DNA of 64,000 bases, taken from NCBI RefSeq assembly GCF_008369295.1, contig NZ_VOBG01000026.1:1-64000 (forward strand), in the 5' to 3' direction. Of the stretch, positions 52,837-61,170 are shown piece by piece. The stretch's first letter is position 1. The number at the start of each line of letters is the position of its first letter. The translations under genes were made by a program, and so were the position numbers. The notes under the pieces are model-generated. The model did not search any database. It saw only the letters and a list, made by a program, of their open reading frames with translations, and was not told the DNA's origin. Origin of the DNA: Pseudomonas sp. ANT_H4. GTDB taxonomy: Bacteria > Pseudomonadota > Gammaproteobacteria > Pseudomonadales > Pseudomonadaceae.

Positions 52837-53507
52837 GCGCGTTCCTCGAAAACGTACCCAACGCCACGAAGCGTATGAATGAGCTTGGTTTCAAACGGGT
52901 CATCGATCTTTGAGCGCAATCGCCGGATCGCAACATCGATGACGTTGGTGTCGCAGTCAAAATTCATGTCCCAGACCAGAGAGATGATCTGGGAACGAGT
53001 CAGCGCTTCACCCGTCCTGCTCATGAGCAGGTGCAGGAGCGCAAATTCTTTTGTGGTGAGATCGATGCGTGTGCCACCACGGAAAACTCGATGGCGCACG
53101 GAGTCGAGTTCCAGATCGGCAATCTTCAGCGAGCTCTTCTCGACGAGTTCATCGCCACGTCTCTGGAGAGAACGGATGCGAGCAAGCAGCTCGGGAAACT
53201 CGAAGGGCTTCACCAAGTAGTCATCCGCGCCGCCATCCAATCCCTTGAGCTTGTCGTTGATGCGACCACGGGCTGTGAGCATGATGATGCGGACCCGGCT
53301 GGATTTCCTGATGGTTTCCAGCAGATCCCATCCGTCGATACCTGGGAGGTTCACATCGAGGAGAACCAACGAATAGACATTGACGTTGAATAGGTGAAGG
53401 GCATCAACACCGTTGTGCACAATGTCTACGACATACCCGCTTTCGGATAGGCCCTGCTGAAGATATTCCGCAGTTTTAATTTCGTCTTCGACAACTAGAA
53501 CGCGCAT
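52833..53507 (-). CDS. czcR: CzcR-type response regulator
   Basis: 224 residues: receiver with phospho-Asp in LVLLDVNLPGIDG and Lys in YLVKPFEFP; winged helix ending LIHTLRGVGYVFEERA. Cognate regulator of the overlapping CzcS and paralogue of the orphan at 34366. Likely acts at the TTGTAAT-N6-GTMAT boxes in this island. Confidence 0.93.
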   Translation of the reverse strand: MRVLVVEDEIKTAEYLQQGLSESGYVVDIVHNGVDALHLFNVNVYSLVLLDVNLPGIDGWDLLETIRKSSRVRIIMLTARGRINDKLKGLDGGADDYLVKPFEFPELLARIRSLQRRGDELVEKSSLKIADLELDSVRHRVFRGGTRIDLTTKEFALLHLLMSRTGEALTRSQIISLVWDMNFDCDTNVIDVAIRRLRSKIDDPFETKLIHTLRGVGYVFEERA

Positions 53508-54079
53508 GACTTATCTCAAGGTGTGAAGAAGGAATTGGCCAATCCGCCAAGAGGTTTGCAGGCTGTTTAAAGGTTCGGCTGAGTGCATGGCATGCGGTAG
53601 TCGCTACCTCTGTCCATACGCCGTGGTCACCTGAGGACGCTTGAATCTTAACGCGAAGAAGCTGGCCGTGGCGAAATCCTACAAATTTGTAATGTAGCCG
53701 TAAGATTGCTGACAGTCATACCGGCATACCCTTTGAGCTTAGCGGATTCAGCGGCCTTCAGCCGGTTGAGCACTCAGTAGCTGGCATGTGAATTCGGTCG
53801 TAAAAGGCGGCATTTCTGCCAAGCCGTTCTGTTTTGCCAGGAAAATTCCTTGGGGAGCTACCAAGAGCTCGTTGCCAACCACCGATCAGTGGCATCGCAG
53901 GATGCGCTGCGCTGCGCGCGGCTATGATTTCTTGATCCGTCGAAAGTGCAGATAATTACTTTACAATCTATTACATGTCCAAATTGTAATTTCACAATCA
54001 TCTTGTCGTTAGCCGCCTCTGCTAGTTTTAGTACAGCACACAGGCAGCGCTGCTTTGGAGTCGTCTCATCCGGAGCAGC
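53508..54079. promoter_or_regulatory. czcRS divergent regulatory region
   Basis: 570 bases without a supported gene. It contains two CzcR-type boxes, TTGTAATGTAGCCGTAAG (53687-53704) and TTGTAATTTCACAATCAT (53984-54001), for czcRS on one side and the predicted sRNA on the other. Confidence 0.6.
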
Positions 54080-54103
54080 ATGGCGGGAGTAACGAAACCC
54101 TGC

Positions 54104-54182
54104 TCACGCCAATGCATTCACCTTGGAACCATACGCTCCTTTGGTAAGGTGAATTTTAGCGCCCGCCGTGGGCGCTTTTTTA
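54104..54182 (+). ncRNA. Predicted sRNA copy 2
   Basis: GCATTCACCTTGGAACC.., loop CGCTCCTTTGGT, closing AAGGTGAAT, then the terminator AGCGCCCGCCGTGGGCGCT with T6. Same architecture and shared core as the minus-strand sequence at 35398-35475. A CzcR-type box lies about 100 bases upstream. The loop CTCCTTT could pair with AAAGGAG ribosome-binding sites. Confidence 0.6.
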
Positions 54183-54196
54183 TTAATGGACTTCTC

Positions 54197-54523
54197 ATGA
54201 AAACCACTAGATCTGCAATTGCCGTATTCATGCTCTTCTCTGTGCTGTCGACAGATGCTCTAAGTAGCGTGCAGATCAATGAGGATCTTGAGCAGTCTGC
54301 TCGGCAGGCTACAGGGCGCTATGCACAGAGCGTGAAGAAGCCCATGCCAGAGCTTGAAGACTACACCTATGGCATGAATCTGGACGTTGGGAAGTTGGTG
54401 TACGTGTCGCCCAACGTGCGGTACTGCGGCAACGTGAAAAGCATGATGGCCTACGAGGACTCGAAGGGCGAATTGCACATGGTTCGCTACCTGGTGAAAG
54501 GCGAGTGCGTTAATAGTCGGTGA
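54197..54523 (+). CDS. DUF2790 periplasmic protein 2
   Basis: 108 residues from ATG 54197, just after the sRNA terminator. Signal peptide MKTTRSAIAVFMLFSVLSTD, then KPMPELEDYTYGMNLDVGKL, the same core as the protein at 43211 (about half identical there). Expression would require read-through of the terminator or sRNA-linked control. Confidence 0.78.
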   Translation: MKTTRSAIAVFMLFSVLSTDALSSVQINEDLEQSARQATGRYAQSVKKPMPELEDYTYGMNLDVGKLVYVSPNVRYCGNVKSMMAYEDSKGELHMVRYLVKGECVNSR

Positions 54524-54556
54524 GCGGCCACCCACTTGCTGCCCCCGGCGCTTAGC

Positions 54557-54907
54557 TCACAGCAACTCGATGCCAAAACGACGTAGCAGCAGAGCAAAGC
54601 CCCCAAAACTTACCATGGTGATGATGATGCTGATGATAAGCGTCGGCCAAAAGTCCAGTTTGGGCAGCAGCACCGGAAAAGTGATAAACATTGGCAGGGT
54701 TGGAAGGACGTACCAGAACGTATACCAGGCATGATTAGCTATCTTTTCCATACTCTGGTTTTCCAAGTACAGCCAGATCAGCGTCATGACCGTGACCAGA
54801 GGCAGAGCGGCAACTAGGCCACCCAGCTTGTCGCTACGTTTTGCCAGCTCTGATACTAGAATCACTATTCCGGCAGTGACTAAGTACTTCGTGATGATCC
54901 AAGCCAT
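54557..54907 (-). CDS. DUF3147-type membrane protein
   Basis: 116 residues from ATG 54907 (GGAGGTTCAGCA upstream; the longer start at 54928 would place the binding site inside the gene). Four hydrophobic helices (ITKYLVTAGIVILVSELAKR; GGLVAALPLVTVMTLIWLYL ..). A small inner-membrane protein often found near czcD-type genes; function unknown. Confidence 0.7.
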   Translation of the reverse strand: MAWIITKYLVTAGIVILVSELAKRSDKLGGLVAALPLVTVMTLIWLYLENQSMEKIANHAWYTFWYVLPTLPMFITFPVLLPKLDFWPTLIISIIITMVSFGGFALLLRRFGIELL

Positions 54908-55069
54908 TGCTGAACCTCCTACGGGCACTCGAGAGAGTCTGTCGGAATCTTCCCAAGGCGCTCACGAAGTGCTCCTGCCGTTTTGACGCCTATCATTCCC
55001 GATCTTTCCTTTACGACACCACTCTCTCTGTTTGAAGAGTGGTGCGTTGACCAGGTGGTTACCAACCGA

Positions 55070-55975
55070 TCAGTGCGACGGTAACGGCATGCTCTGGTGG
55101 AAAGCTGCGCGCTCGATCTGAATGGTGCAGTGGTGGATTTCGAACGCATCGCTGACCGCTTCCACGACGCCCGCCAGCACGGCATCTCCATCTGCTGTGT
55201 CACCCACTACTACGTGCGAAGTCATCACGTTGCTGCCGCTACTGACGGCCCAAACGTGCAAATCGTGTACATCAGTGACGCCATCAACGTTGCGGATGGT
55301 GGTCTCGATTGCCGCGACGTCAAGCCCCCTTGGGACACCCTCCATGAGGATGCCCAGGCTCTCGCGAAGCAGCTGCCATGTCCGCGGCAGTACCCAGAGG
55401 CCGATTGCAACAGCGACAATCGTGTCGACCCAGGTCCAGCCAGTGAAGCGGATAATGAGAGCCGCGATGATTACGCCCAACGATCCGAGCATGTCGCTCC
55501 AAACTTCGAGGTAAGCCCCTTTGACATTGAGGCTCTCGTTGCTGGCAGATGCCAGAAGACGCATCGAAATAAGGTTGATGATCAGGCCAGCGATCGCGAT
55601 CCACATCATCGCGCCAGTGGCGATCTCCGTCGGCATGAAGAAGCGTTGGTAGGCTTCGTACAAGATGTACATTGCCACCAGGAAGAGCAGGACTGCGTTG
55701 AGCGTGGAGGCCAGGATCTCCAACCGCGCATAGCCAAAGGTTCGTTTTTGATCCGCCGGCCGCTTGGCTATCTGGAGCGCAATCAGCGATATCGCCAAGG
55801 CGGCGGTGTCAGTGAACATGTGAGATGCATCCGACAGCAGCGCCAAGCTGCCGGTTATCCATGCACCGATTACTTCAGCAATCATAAAGCTGCCAGTCAG
55901 GGCCAATGCCATGACTAGCTTCTTCTGATGTCCCTCACGTACTGCTGCACTGCCATGATCATGATTCGATCCCAC
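55070..55975 (-). CDS. czcD: CDF-family metal exporter (CzcD-like)
   Basis: 301 residues with six membrane helices; metal site in LLSDASHMFTDTAAL and EVWSDMLGSLGV, cytoplasmic domain with VHDLHVWAVSSG and a His-containing C-terminus. Exports Zn, Co or Cd from cytoplasm to periplasm using protons, feeding CzcCBA. The first codons (MGSNHDHG) add possible metal ligands. Confidence 0.92.
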   Translation of the reverse strand: MGSNHDHGSAAVREGHQKKLVMALALTGSFMIAEVIGAWITGSLALLSDASHMFTDTAALAISLIALQIAKRPADQKRTFGYARLEILASTLNAVLLFLVAMYILYEAYQRFFMPTEIATGAMMWIAIAGLIINLISMRLLASASNESLNVKGAYLEVWSDMLGSLGVIIAALIIRFTGWTWVDTIVAVAIGLWVLPRTWQLLRESLGILMEGVPRGLDVAAIETTIRNVDGVTDVHDLHVWAVSSGSNVMTSHVVVGDTADGDAVLAGVVEAVSDAFEIHHCTIQIERAAFHQSMPLPSH

Positions 55976-56030
55976 GTATTTCTCCTTGCGCAGGGGGGTG
56001 GTCGCGTTGGCTTACCAGGGTGGCCAGGCG

Positions 56031-56369
56031 CTAAGGCGTGGCTTGGCCGCACTGGCTGCAGAATTTCGCTCCTGACGTCAGCGAGGAGCCGCAGGCCTTG
56101 CAGCCACTCGATAGTGGTGTTCCGCAGTTTAGACAAAAGCGCGCAGATGGGGCGTTAGCGGTCCGGCACTGCCTGCAAGGCTGCAGATCAGTGATTGGGG
56201 CTTGGGATATTGCCCGCCCACTGTCAATTACCCGGTCATTGCCGTCGCAGCTCTGCTGCTGGTCATAGCGGTCATGCCGATCGCTCCCGTGCCCACCACT
56301 GTGGTGCTTACCACCGCCGTGGTTTCCCCGGCCGTGGTGGCCGCCCAAGATGTTCTTGAAAAAGCTCAT
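56031..56369 (-). CDS. His-rich double zinc-ribbon protein
   Basis: 112 residues. The N-terminal 35 residues are rich in His and Gly (GGHHGRGNHGGGKHHSGGHG). The C-terminal half has two zinc ribbons, CRQCRTANAPSARFCLNCG and CKACGSSLTSGAKFCSQCG. No signal peptide, so cytoplasmic. Next to czcD and upstream of a CzcR box, it may be a zinc buffer or chaperone; the order on the minus strand suggests co-transcription with czcD. Confidence 0.7.
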   Translation of the reverse strand: MSFFKNILGGHHGRGNHGGGKHHSGGHGSDRHDRYDQQQSCDGNDRVIDSGRAISQAPITDLQPCRQCRTANAPSARFCLNCGTPLSSGCKACGSSLTSGAKFCSQCGQATP

Positions 56370-56853
56370 GGTGTTCGTCCCTCATTGATAAGTGACATAA
56401 GCACGGGCAAAAGTTAAGGAAGTGTTCTGCTCGCGAGAAAGACTTCTAAATTGAAGTAAAAGTTCAAAATGAGCGTACGACAAAACAAGCCCATTTTGTT
56501 TATGAAATTTAATTTAATTCGCTGGGTGGCACTAACCACACAGCAGTCGAACGTGTCCGATTTTTTATCATAGCCTGGTCGATCACAATCAAAAAAGCCA
56601 TTGCTGCGATTCTGACAGCATTGTAATCACGAGGTCATCGTGTCGTTATCGTGTTCCGGAAATAATGCGCCTAGCGAGAGTTTACTTCTCATTCAATTCT
56701 TTTGCCTCAAACATCCTAAGCGCCCTTAAGCCATAGGGCTCGGGGTCTCTGGCGCTCCGCACGCCCACCTTCGCACAGTATCTGTCGATGGTTTGCCTGG
56801 TAGCTACCGAGGATTCCATAGCCATGCGTCATGGATCAGCAGCCTCCTAGAGT
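56370..56853. promoter_or_regulatory. Intergenic region with CzcR-type box 10
   Basis: No gene is supported. TTGTAATCACGAGGTCAT at 56621-56638 matches the island's box and precedes the eptA remnant. Confidence 0.55.
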
Positions 56854-58295
56854 TTGATAATGACACCTTCGAAATCCATTGTTCACACCCTGTTCAGTAG
56901 ATTGATCTTTGCTATTCGCAGTACTCGACAAAAAGGCATCAGCACCAATCTGCTCATCGGGCTGGTAACTCTTTGGTTGTTGCTATTTACGAACGCTGAG
57001 CTTTGGCGTGTTCTTACGCGGCTGATTTTCAATGCCGATGAAGTTAATTGGCTGCTCGCGAGTAGCCTGCCAGTTGTTGTGTTTGCTTGGGTGTTTACCA
57101 TACTCAGTCTGCTGTCATGGGCACGGCTCGCCAAACCGCTACTGTGCCTGATCCTGATCAGTGCGGCTTTCGCCAGCTACTTCATGAATGCTTACGGCAT
57201 CGTCATTGATTACACCATGTTCACCAACGTCGTGGAGACCGACGTCAGTGAGGTCTCCGAGCTACTGAACTGGAAGCTCGGCCTCTGGGTGGCAATGGTA
57301 GGGGGATTGCCCGTTTACCTGATCAGTCAGGTGCCGCTCCGACGTAAGCCCTGGATCAAAGCGTTGGCCAGTAGACTCATTGTCCTTTCGCTTGCCCTAG
57401 TCACCCTTGCCGGCATTGTGCTGAGCCAATACCAGTCTTATGCGTCCTTGCTGCGCAACAACCGGGAGATTCGGCTCATTCTGGTTCCCACCAACCTGTT
57501 TGCGGCCAGTCATGGCTACCTGAAACGTCAGTTGGCCACGCCGAGGCCAAGAGCCGAGAAGGGCTACTCGATGTGCTTCAGCGCGCAGGCATCAGCGTAA
57601 TGTGGACTGACAACAATTCGGGCTGTAAAGGGGTCTGTGACCGGGTGCCTAACCACAAGGCTACCCAACATGCGGATGCTCAGCTGTGCACCAGCGACGA
57701 GTGCAAGGACGGGGTGCTGCTCTCGGAAATGGAGGACTTCATCAACCGTCAGGAAGGCGATGCTGTCCTGGTGCTCCACTACAAAGGCAGCCACGGCCCA
57801 GCCTACTACAAGCGATATCCCTCGCAGTTCAAGAAATTCGAGCCGGTCTGCGAGACCAATGAGCTCGACAAATGTAAGCAGCAGGAGGTGATCAATGCCT
57901 ACGACAACTCGATCCTCTACACCGACTACGTAACGGCCGGGCTGATCGACATCCTGGCTGCGAACACCAAATTCGACACTGCGCTCATGTACGTCTCGGA
58001 TCATGGGGAGTCACTGGGAGAGGGTGGCCTCTACCTACATGGGCTGCCCTATGCGATGGCCCCGGACGAGCAAACCAAGGTGCCAATGGTGCTCTGGATG
58101 TCTGACTCTATCGCGAAGAGCGAACGGCTGAATATGGGCTGCTTGAAAGCCCAGACAAACTCGCCATTGAGCCATGACAACCTGTTCCACACGGTGCTCG
58201 GGATGATGAGCGTCCAGACATCCTCGTATCGCTCAGCCCTAGACTTCACTGCCCCTTGCAAGCCCTTGGCCGGAAGCACGTACTCCGGCCTCTGA
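56854..58295 (+). pseudogene. eptA-like phosphoethanolamine transferase with internal deletion
   Basis: The first frame (56854-57600) encodes the membrane domain of EptA/PmrC. The second (from about 57573) resumes at LQRAGISVMWTDNNSGCKGV and carries metal-binding Asp/His residues (YVSDHGESLGEGGLYLHGLP) to the C-terminus. Between them the catalytic part with the nucleophilic Thr (the GETAR and CGT-type motifs) is absent and the frames differ. An internal deletion near 57550 has therefore inactivated an enzyme that decorates lipid A with phosphoethanolamine. Confidence 0.85.
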
Positions 58296-58341
58296 ATGCT
58301 CGAAGTGCGATTGAAATACTCGCTCGTATCAGCTGCAATAT

Positions 58342-58440
58342 TCAATTGGAGAGCAGAAAAGTCAGTTGAATCTGGTTGCCCAGGTTTTGCTCGCTGTGAA
58401 TGTCGACCTTGCCACCGCAGTGTTCCACGATCCGTTTGTA
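58342..58440 (-). pseudogene. Sensor kinase C-terminal fragment
   Basis: KRIVEHCGGKVDIHSEQNLG followed by NQIQLTFLLSN and a stop resembles the end of a GHKL ATPase domain. The rest of the gene is missing. It may be the remnant of a two-component system that once controlled eptA. Confidence 0.6.
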
Positions 58441-58730
58441 CCGCGAGCGATGCGCCTGCAGTGTACGTTCAAGCAATTCGGGCCAATCAAGCGCATTGAC
58501 CAGTGTTGAGACCTAGGCTGGCATCTCGGTTGCTGCCGTTCTAGTCATGGGTAACCTGGGTCGCAGCAGGTGGCGACTGAGCGTAATCGACCTATGAAGC
58601 GGCCGGTCGACAACGACCGCTGTGGGTCGAAAGCTGCCTTAGGGCTGGGCGTCTGCAGGTAAGCGGTAGCATAGGGGTAACACTGCAGTGGGGATCTAAC
58701 TCTGATCTCAGAAGAGGCGATGGAGCCGAA
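58441..58730. other. Non-coding stretch
   Basis: No gene or repeat is seen. Confidence 0.35.
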
Positions 58731-58934
58731 TTGGATGAGTCGTTCGATTACACCTGCGAATTGACCTGCGAAGCGGCAAATCCAAATCCTGAGGCGCTAG
58801 AGTTCGTCGAAGACTCTTTGATGGTAGACACGGGCGACTGGCACGATCAAGAGGAGGATTGGATCGACTCTGCGGCGAGTACATCCGAAGACCATGAAAC
58901 TCTCGATGCATCGGGCATTCGATCGGACTTCTAG
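58731..58934 (+). CDS. Possible acidic 67-residue protein
   Basis: TTG start, MDESFDYTCELTCEAANPNP .. EDHETLDASG. Strongly acidic; no family and only a weak GGAGCCGAA site before it. It may be chance. Confidence 0.25.
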   Translation: MDESFDYTCELTCEAANPNPEALEFVEDSLMVDTGDWHDQEEDWIDSAASTSEDHETLDASGIRSDF

Positions 58935-59067
58935 GCTCAGTAGTTTAAGCACCGTCCCGTCCATAGCTATCCATTATCAAGGGCGATTATGGAGCCGAAA
59001 GCGGGACGTTCAAGCATGCTGATTCCGCCATGCATCAAATGGGTTGGCTATGTGTTGTGACACCATC

Positions 59068-59334
59068 TCAGTTGGCGCTATCGTCTTTCCCTGTCAACTG
59101 ATCCAACGCATTAGCACCACTCTTAAACGCCGACGCAAAGATTGCTCTATTTTTCGCCATAAAAATGCTTGCGTCCTCCGCTTGTTTTTCGTCAAGACCT
59201 GGTACATTTTTAATGAGAACGGAAGTTAAAATTTCTGCCAATTCAAGCATTTGATCATGTGCATCGGCTAGTTTTCGATCCAAAAAAACCTTCTCCAAAT
59301 CTCGAGTGCTTCGGTAAAGTACTTCTACTGCCAT
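59068..59334 (-). CDS. yebG: YebG-family DNA-damage protein
   Basis: 88 residues; MAVEVLYRSTRDLEKVFLDR and KLADAHDQMLELAEILTSVL follow the YebG pattern (MAVEVxY, then ADAxDKMLD). YebG is a small SOS-regulated protein of unknown mechanism in enterobacteria and pseudomonads. No clear LexA box is seen upstream. Confidence 0.75.
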   Translation of the reverse strand: MAVEVLYRSTRDLEKVFLDRKLADAHDQMLELAEILTSVLIKNVPGLDEKQAEDASIFMAKNRAIFASAFKSGANALDQLTGKDDSAN

Positions 59335-59694
59335 GATGGCCTCTCAAAAATTAAAGGGCTGCGTACCTGGGGCAATGCCCTGAAAAAAATTCTATCCGAT
59401 GGATGTTATCTCTACGATCCGTGCTTGTCTTCATATGAACATTGATAACTAGGCATAGGTCCTTTCGAAAATCTATGCACCGCCTTCCTGTATCTGATTT
59501 GTCAGTTGGCGTCTAACGCGCTGATTTAAAACAATAAAACAAAGCATTTTGACACTAACTGGACAGGCATTAGGTGTAGAAAACGATGAAGTTAGACCCT
59601 TGGGTCGAATCGCTTAACAAGAAAGACATTGACAAGAAGCCTTGATTTTTAGCGCTTAACATCTAGGGTTGACTCAGTCCTTTGAGGGTGAGTC
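59335..59694. other. Junction region and leader of gin operon 3
   Basis: No gene. An AT-rich tract (59522-59550) and a segment AGTTAGA..GACATTGAC..GCCTTG (59590-59645) resembling the GInt1 leader (AGTTAGA..GACATTGACGCTTG at 357-390) suggest that an island boundary lies here. Confidence 0.45.
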
Positions 59695-61170
59695 ATGTCC
59701 TACTCAAATCGGCGTTACGAAGGTCGCCTCGTTCTCATCCCTCACGCGCAGAGCGCCTTCGCGACCCTGCATGTCGGTATCCAGCCCGTTGACTCAATTA
59801 AATCGGTACTTGAAGGGGCTGAAACCAAACAGCTCTACCAGGTTGAGGAAATCGGCTCTTCGTTTACCTCGGGAGATATCTACAATCTCCCGTTTCTGTT
59901 TCATAAGGAAGGTGAGCCTTGGCATGAAGCCAATTCATACCTTTTATCCTTGATTGAAAATAAAACGTTAAGCAATAGGCCTACCGATGATCTGCGCCGT
60001 CGAGCCAGCAAATTATTAGACTACTTGATCTACTGTGAAAGCGAAGGACTTAACTGGCTCGACTTTTCGGGGCGTCGCCCTGTGTTGAGACCTACATATA
60101 AGTATTTTGCTCATTTGATAAATCATAGTGGGCGTAGTTCGGCAGTCGTAAATCAATACACAGGCGTGGTATTTGATTTCTATAGATTTATTTGTGCCAA
60201 TTGGCATGACATTGACTTGCAGCGAGTAGATACAGTCAAGGAGGTAAAATTTTTAATTAAAAATGCTTACGGGGCCGCTAGGGTGATTACGGCTGAAAAG
60301 CGTAGTCAAACTAAATCAACGGTTCCAGGAAGGCTGGTATCAATAGGGTATGTGCGAGAGGACAACGAAGATCTTCGTCCTTTGTCTAATGTTGAGCTGG
60401 CTGAGTTTTTGAAGGTTATTGAAGGTGAGGAGTGGTCAGCACTAGAACGTCTTATACTGTTGACGGCTTTGATGACTGGCGCCCGTAAGCAGACCGTGCT
60501 TACGATGCGGTTAAAGCATCTAAAAGGGTTCATTTCAGAAAGGCTGCAGGCAGATGGCACCTATCTGTTACATGCCGGTCCAGGCACAGGGATGGATACC
60601 AAGAAAGACCGTAGCCAACGTTTGCACGTGCCAAAGCAACTTGCTAAGGAGTTACGGGTGCTTGGAGATAGTCCGATGATGAGGCAGCGGCGAGTTAAGT
60701 TTAGAGCCGCTCTGTCTTTATATTACCCAAATATACAGATAAAAGACGAGGATATGTACGTTTTTTTATCTGATCAGGGAGGGTGTTATTACATGGCAAA
60801 AGATGATCCGCGCTACCCTATTGTCAAATCTAGACCCACTGGCCAAGTCACAGACACAATAAAGCGAAAAATATTGCAAAAGACATCTGATAAGTACCCT
60901 CAGGACTTTTCGTATCACTGGTTGCGTGCGACTTTTGGGTTTCAGCTCTATCAAAGATTGCAGGCCCTTATTGTTGTGGGGCTTATGCGTCCAGGAGATG
61001 ATATTGATTTTATAATGGAGCGAATGCACCACGCCACACGAGAGATGACAGAGCATTACCTTCAACTGTTCAAGATGCTTCCTCAGAAAACCGTCGCGCA
61101 GGAAAAGTTTGAGGCTAGTCTATTTTCAGGTAATTATTCAAGTTTTATACTGAGTGCTCAAGATGAATAG
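59695..61170 (+). CDS. ginA: GinA3, tyrosine recombinase
   Basis: 491 residues from ATG 59695 (GAGGGTGAGTC upstream). Catalytic boxes: Arg in TALMTGARKQTVLTMRLKHL, Lys region, FSYHWLRATFGFQ (HxxR), His in MHHATREMTEHY and Tyr in that segment. The N-terminal part aligns with GinA1 (EPWHEANSYLL / LPWREANLWAM). AT-rich. First gene of a third gin operon. Confidence 0.82.
   Translation: MSYSNRRYEGRLVLIPHAQSAFATLHVGIQPVDSIKSVLEGAETKQLYQVEEIGSSFTSGDIYNLPFLFHKEGEPWHEANSYLLSLIENKTLSNRPTDDLRRRASKLLDYLIYCESEGLNWLDFSGRRPVLRPTYKYFAHLINHSGRSSAVVNQYTGVVFDFYRFICANWHDIDLQRVDTVKEVKFLIKNAYGAARVITAEKRSQTKSTVPGRLVSIGYVREDNEDLRPLSNVELAEFLKVIEGEEWSALERLILLTALMTGARKQTVLTMRLKHLKGFISERLQADGTYLLHAGPGTGMDTKKDRSQRLHVPKQLAKELRVLGDSPMMRQRRVKFRAALSLYYPNIQIKDEDMYVFLSDQGGCYYMAKDDPRYPIVKSRPTGQVTDTIKRKILQKTSDKYPQDFSYHWLRATFGFQLYQRLQALIVVGLMRPGDDIDFIMERMHHATREMTEHYLQLFKMLPQKTVAQEKFEASLFSGNYSSFILSAQDE

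Larger units (their letters stand above)
28295..59560 (+). mobile_element. GInt2 genomic island with metal-resistance cargo (right end uncertain)
   Basis: The left end is the break in the DUF4942 gene; ginABCD (28742-34077) follows and then cargo for metal resistance and envelope modification. The right end is not proven: it may be the AT-rich stretch near 59530 just before the third gin operon, or it may lie beyond the window with GInt3 nested or tandem. The gin genes are clearly richer in A/T than the cargo. Confidence 0.5.

Noticed and set aside
59460..59520. LexA box before yebG or ginA3 (CTGTATCTGATTTGTCAG)
   Set aside because: The spacing CTG-N12-CAG does not fit the CTG-N10-CAG consensus, so SOS control is not supported.
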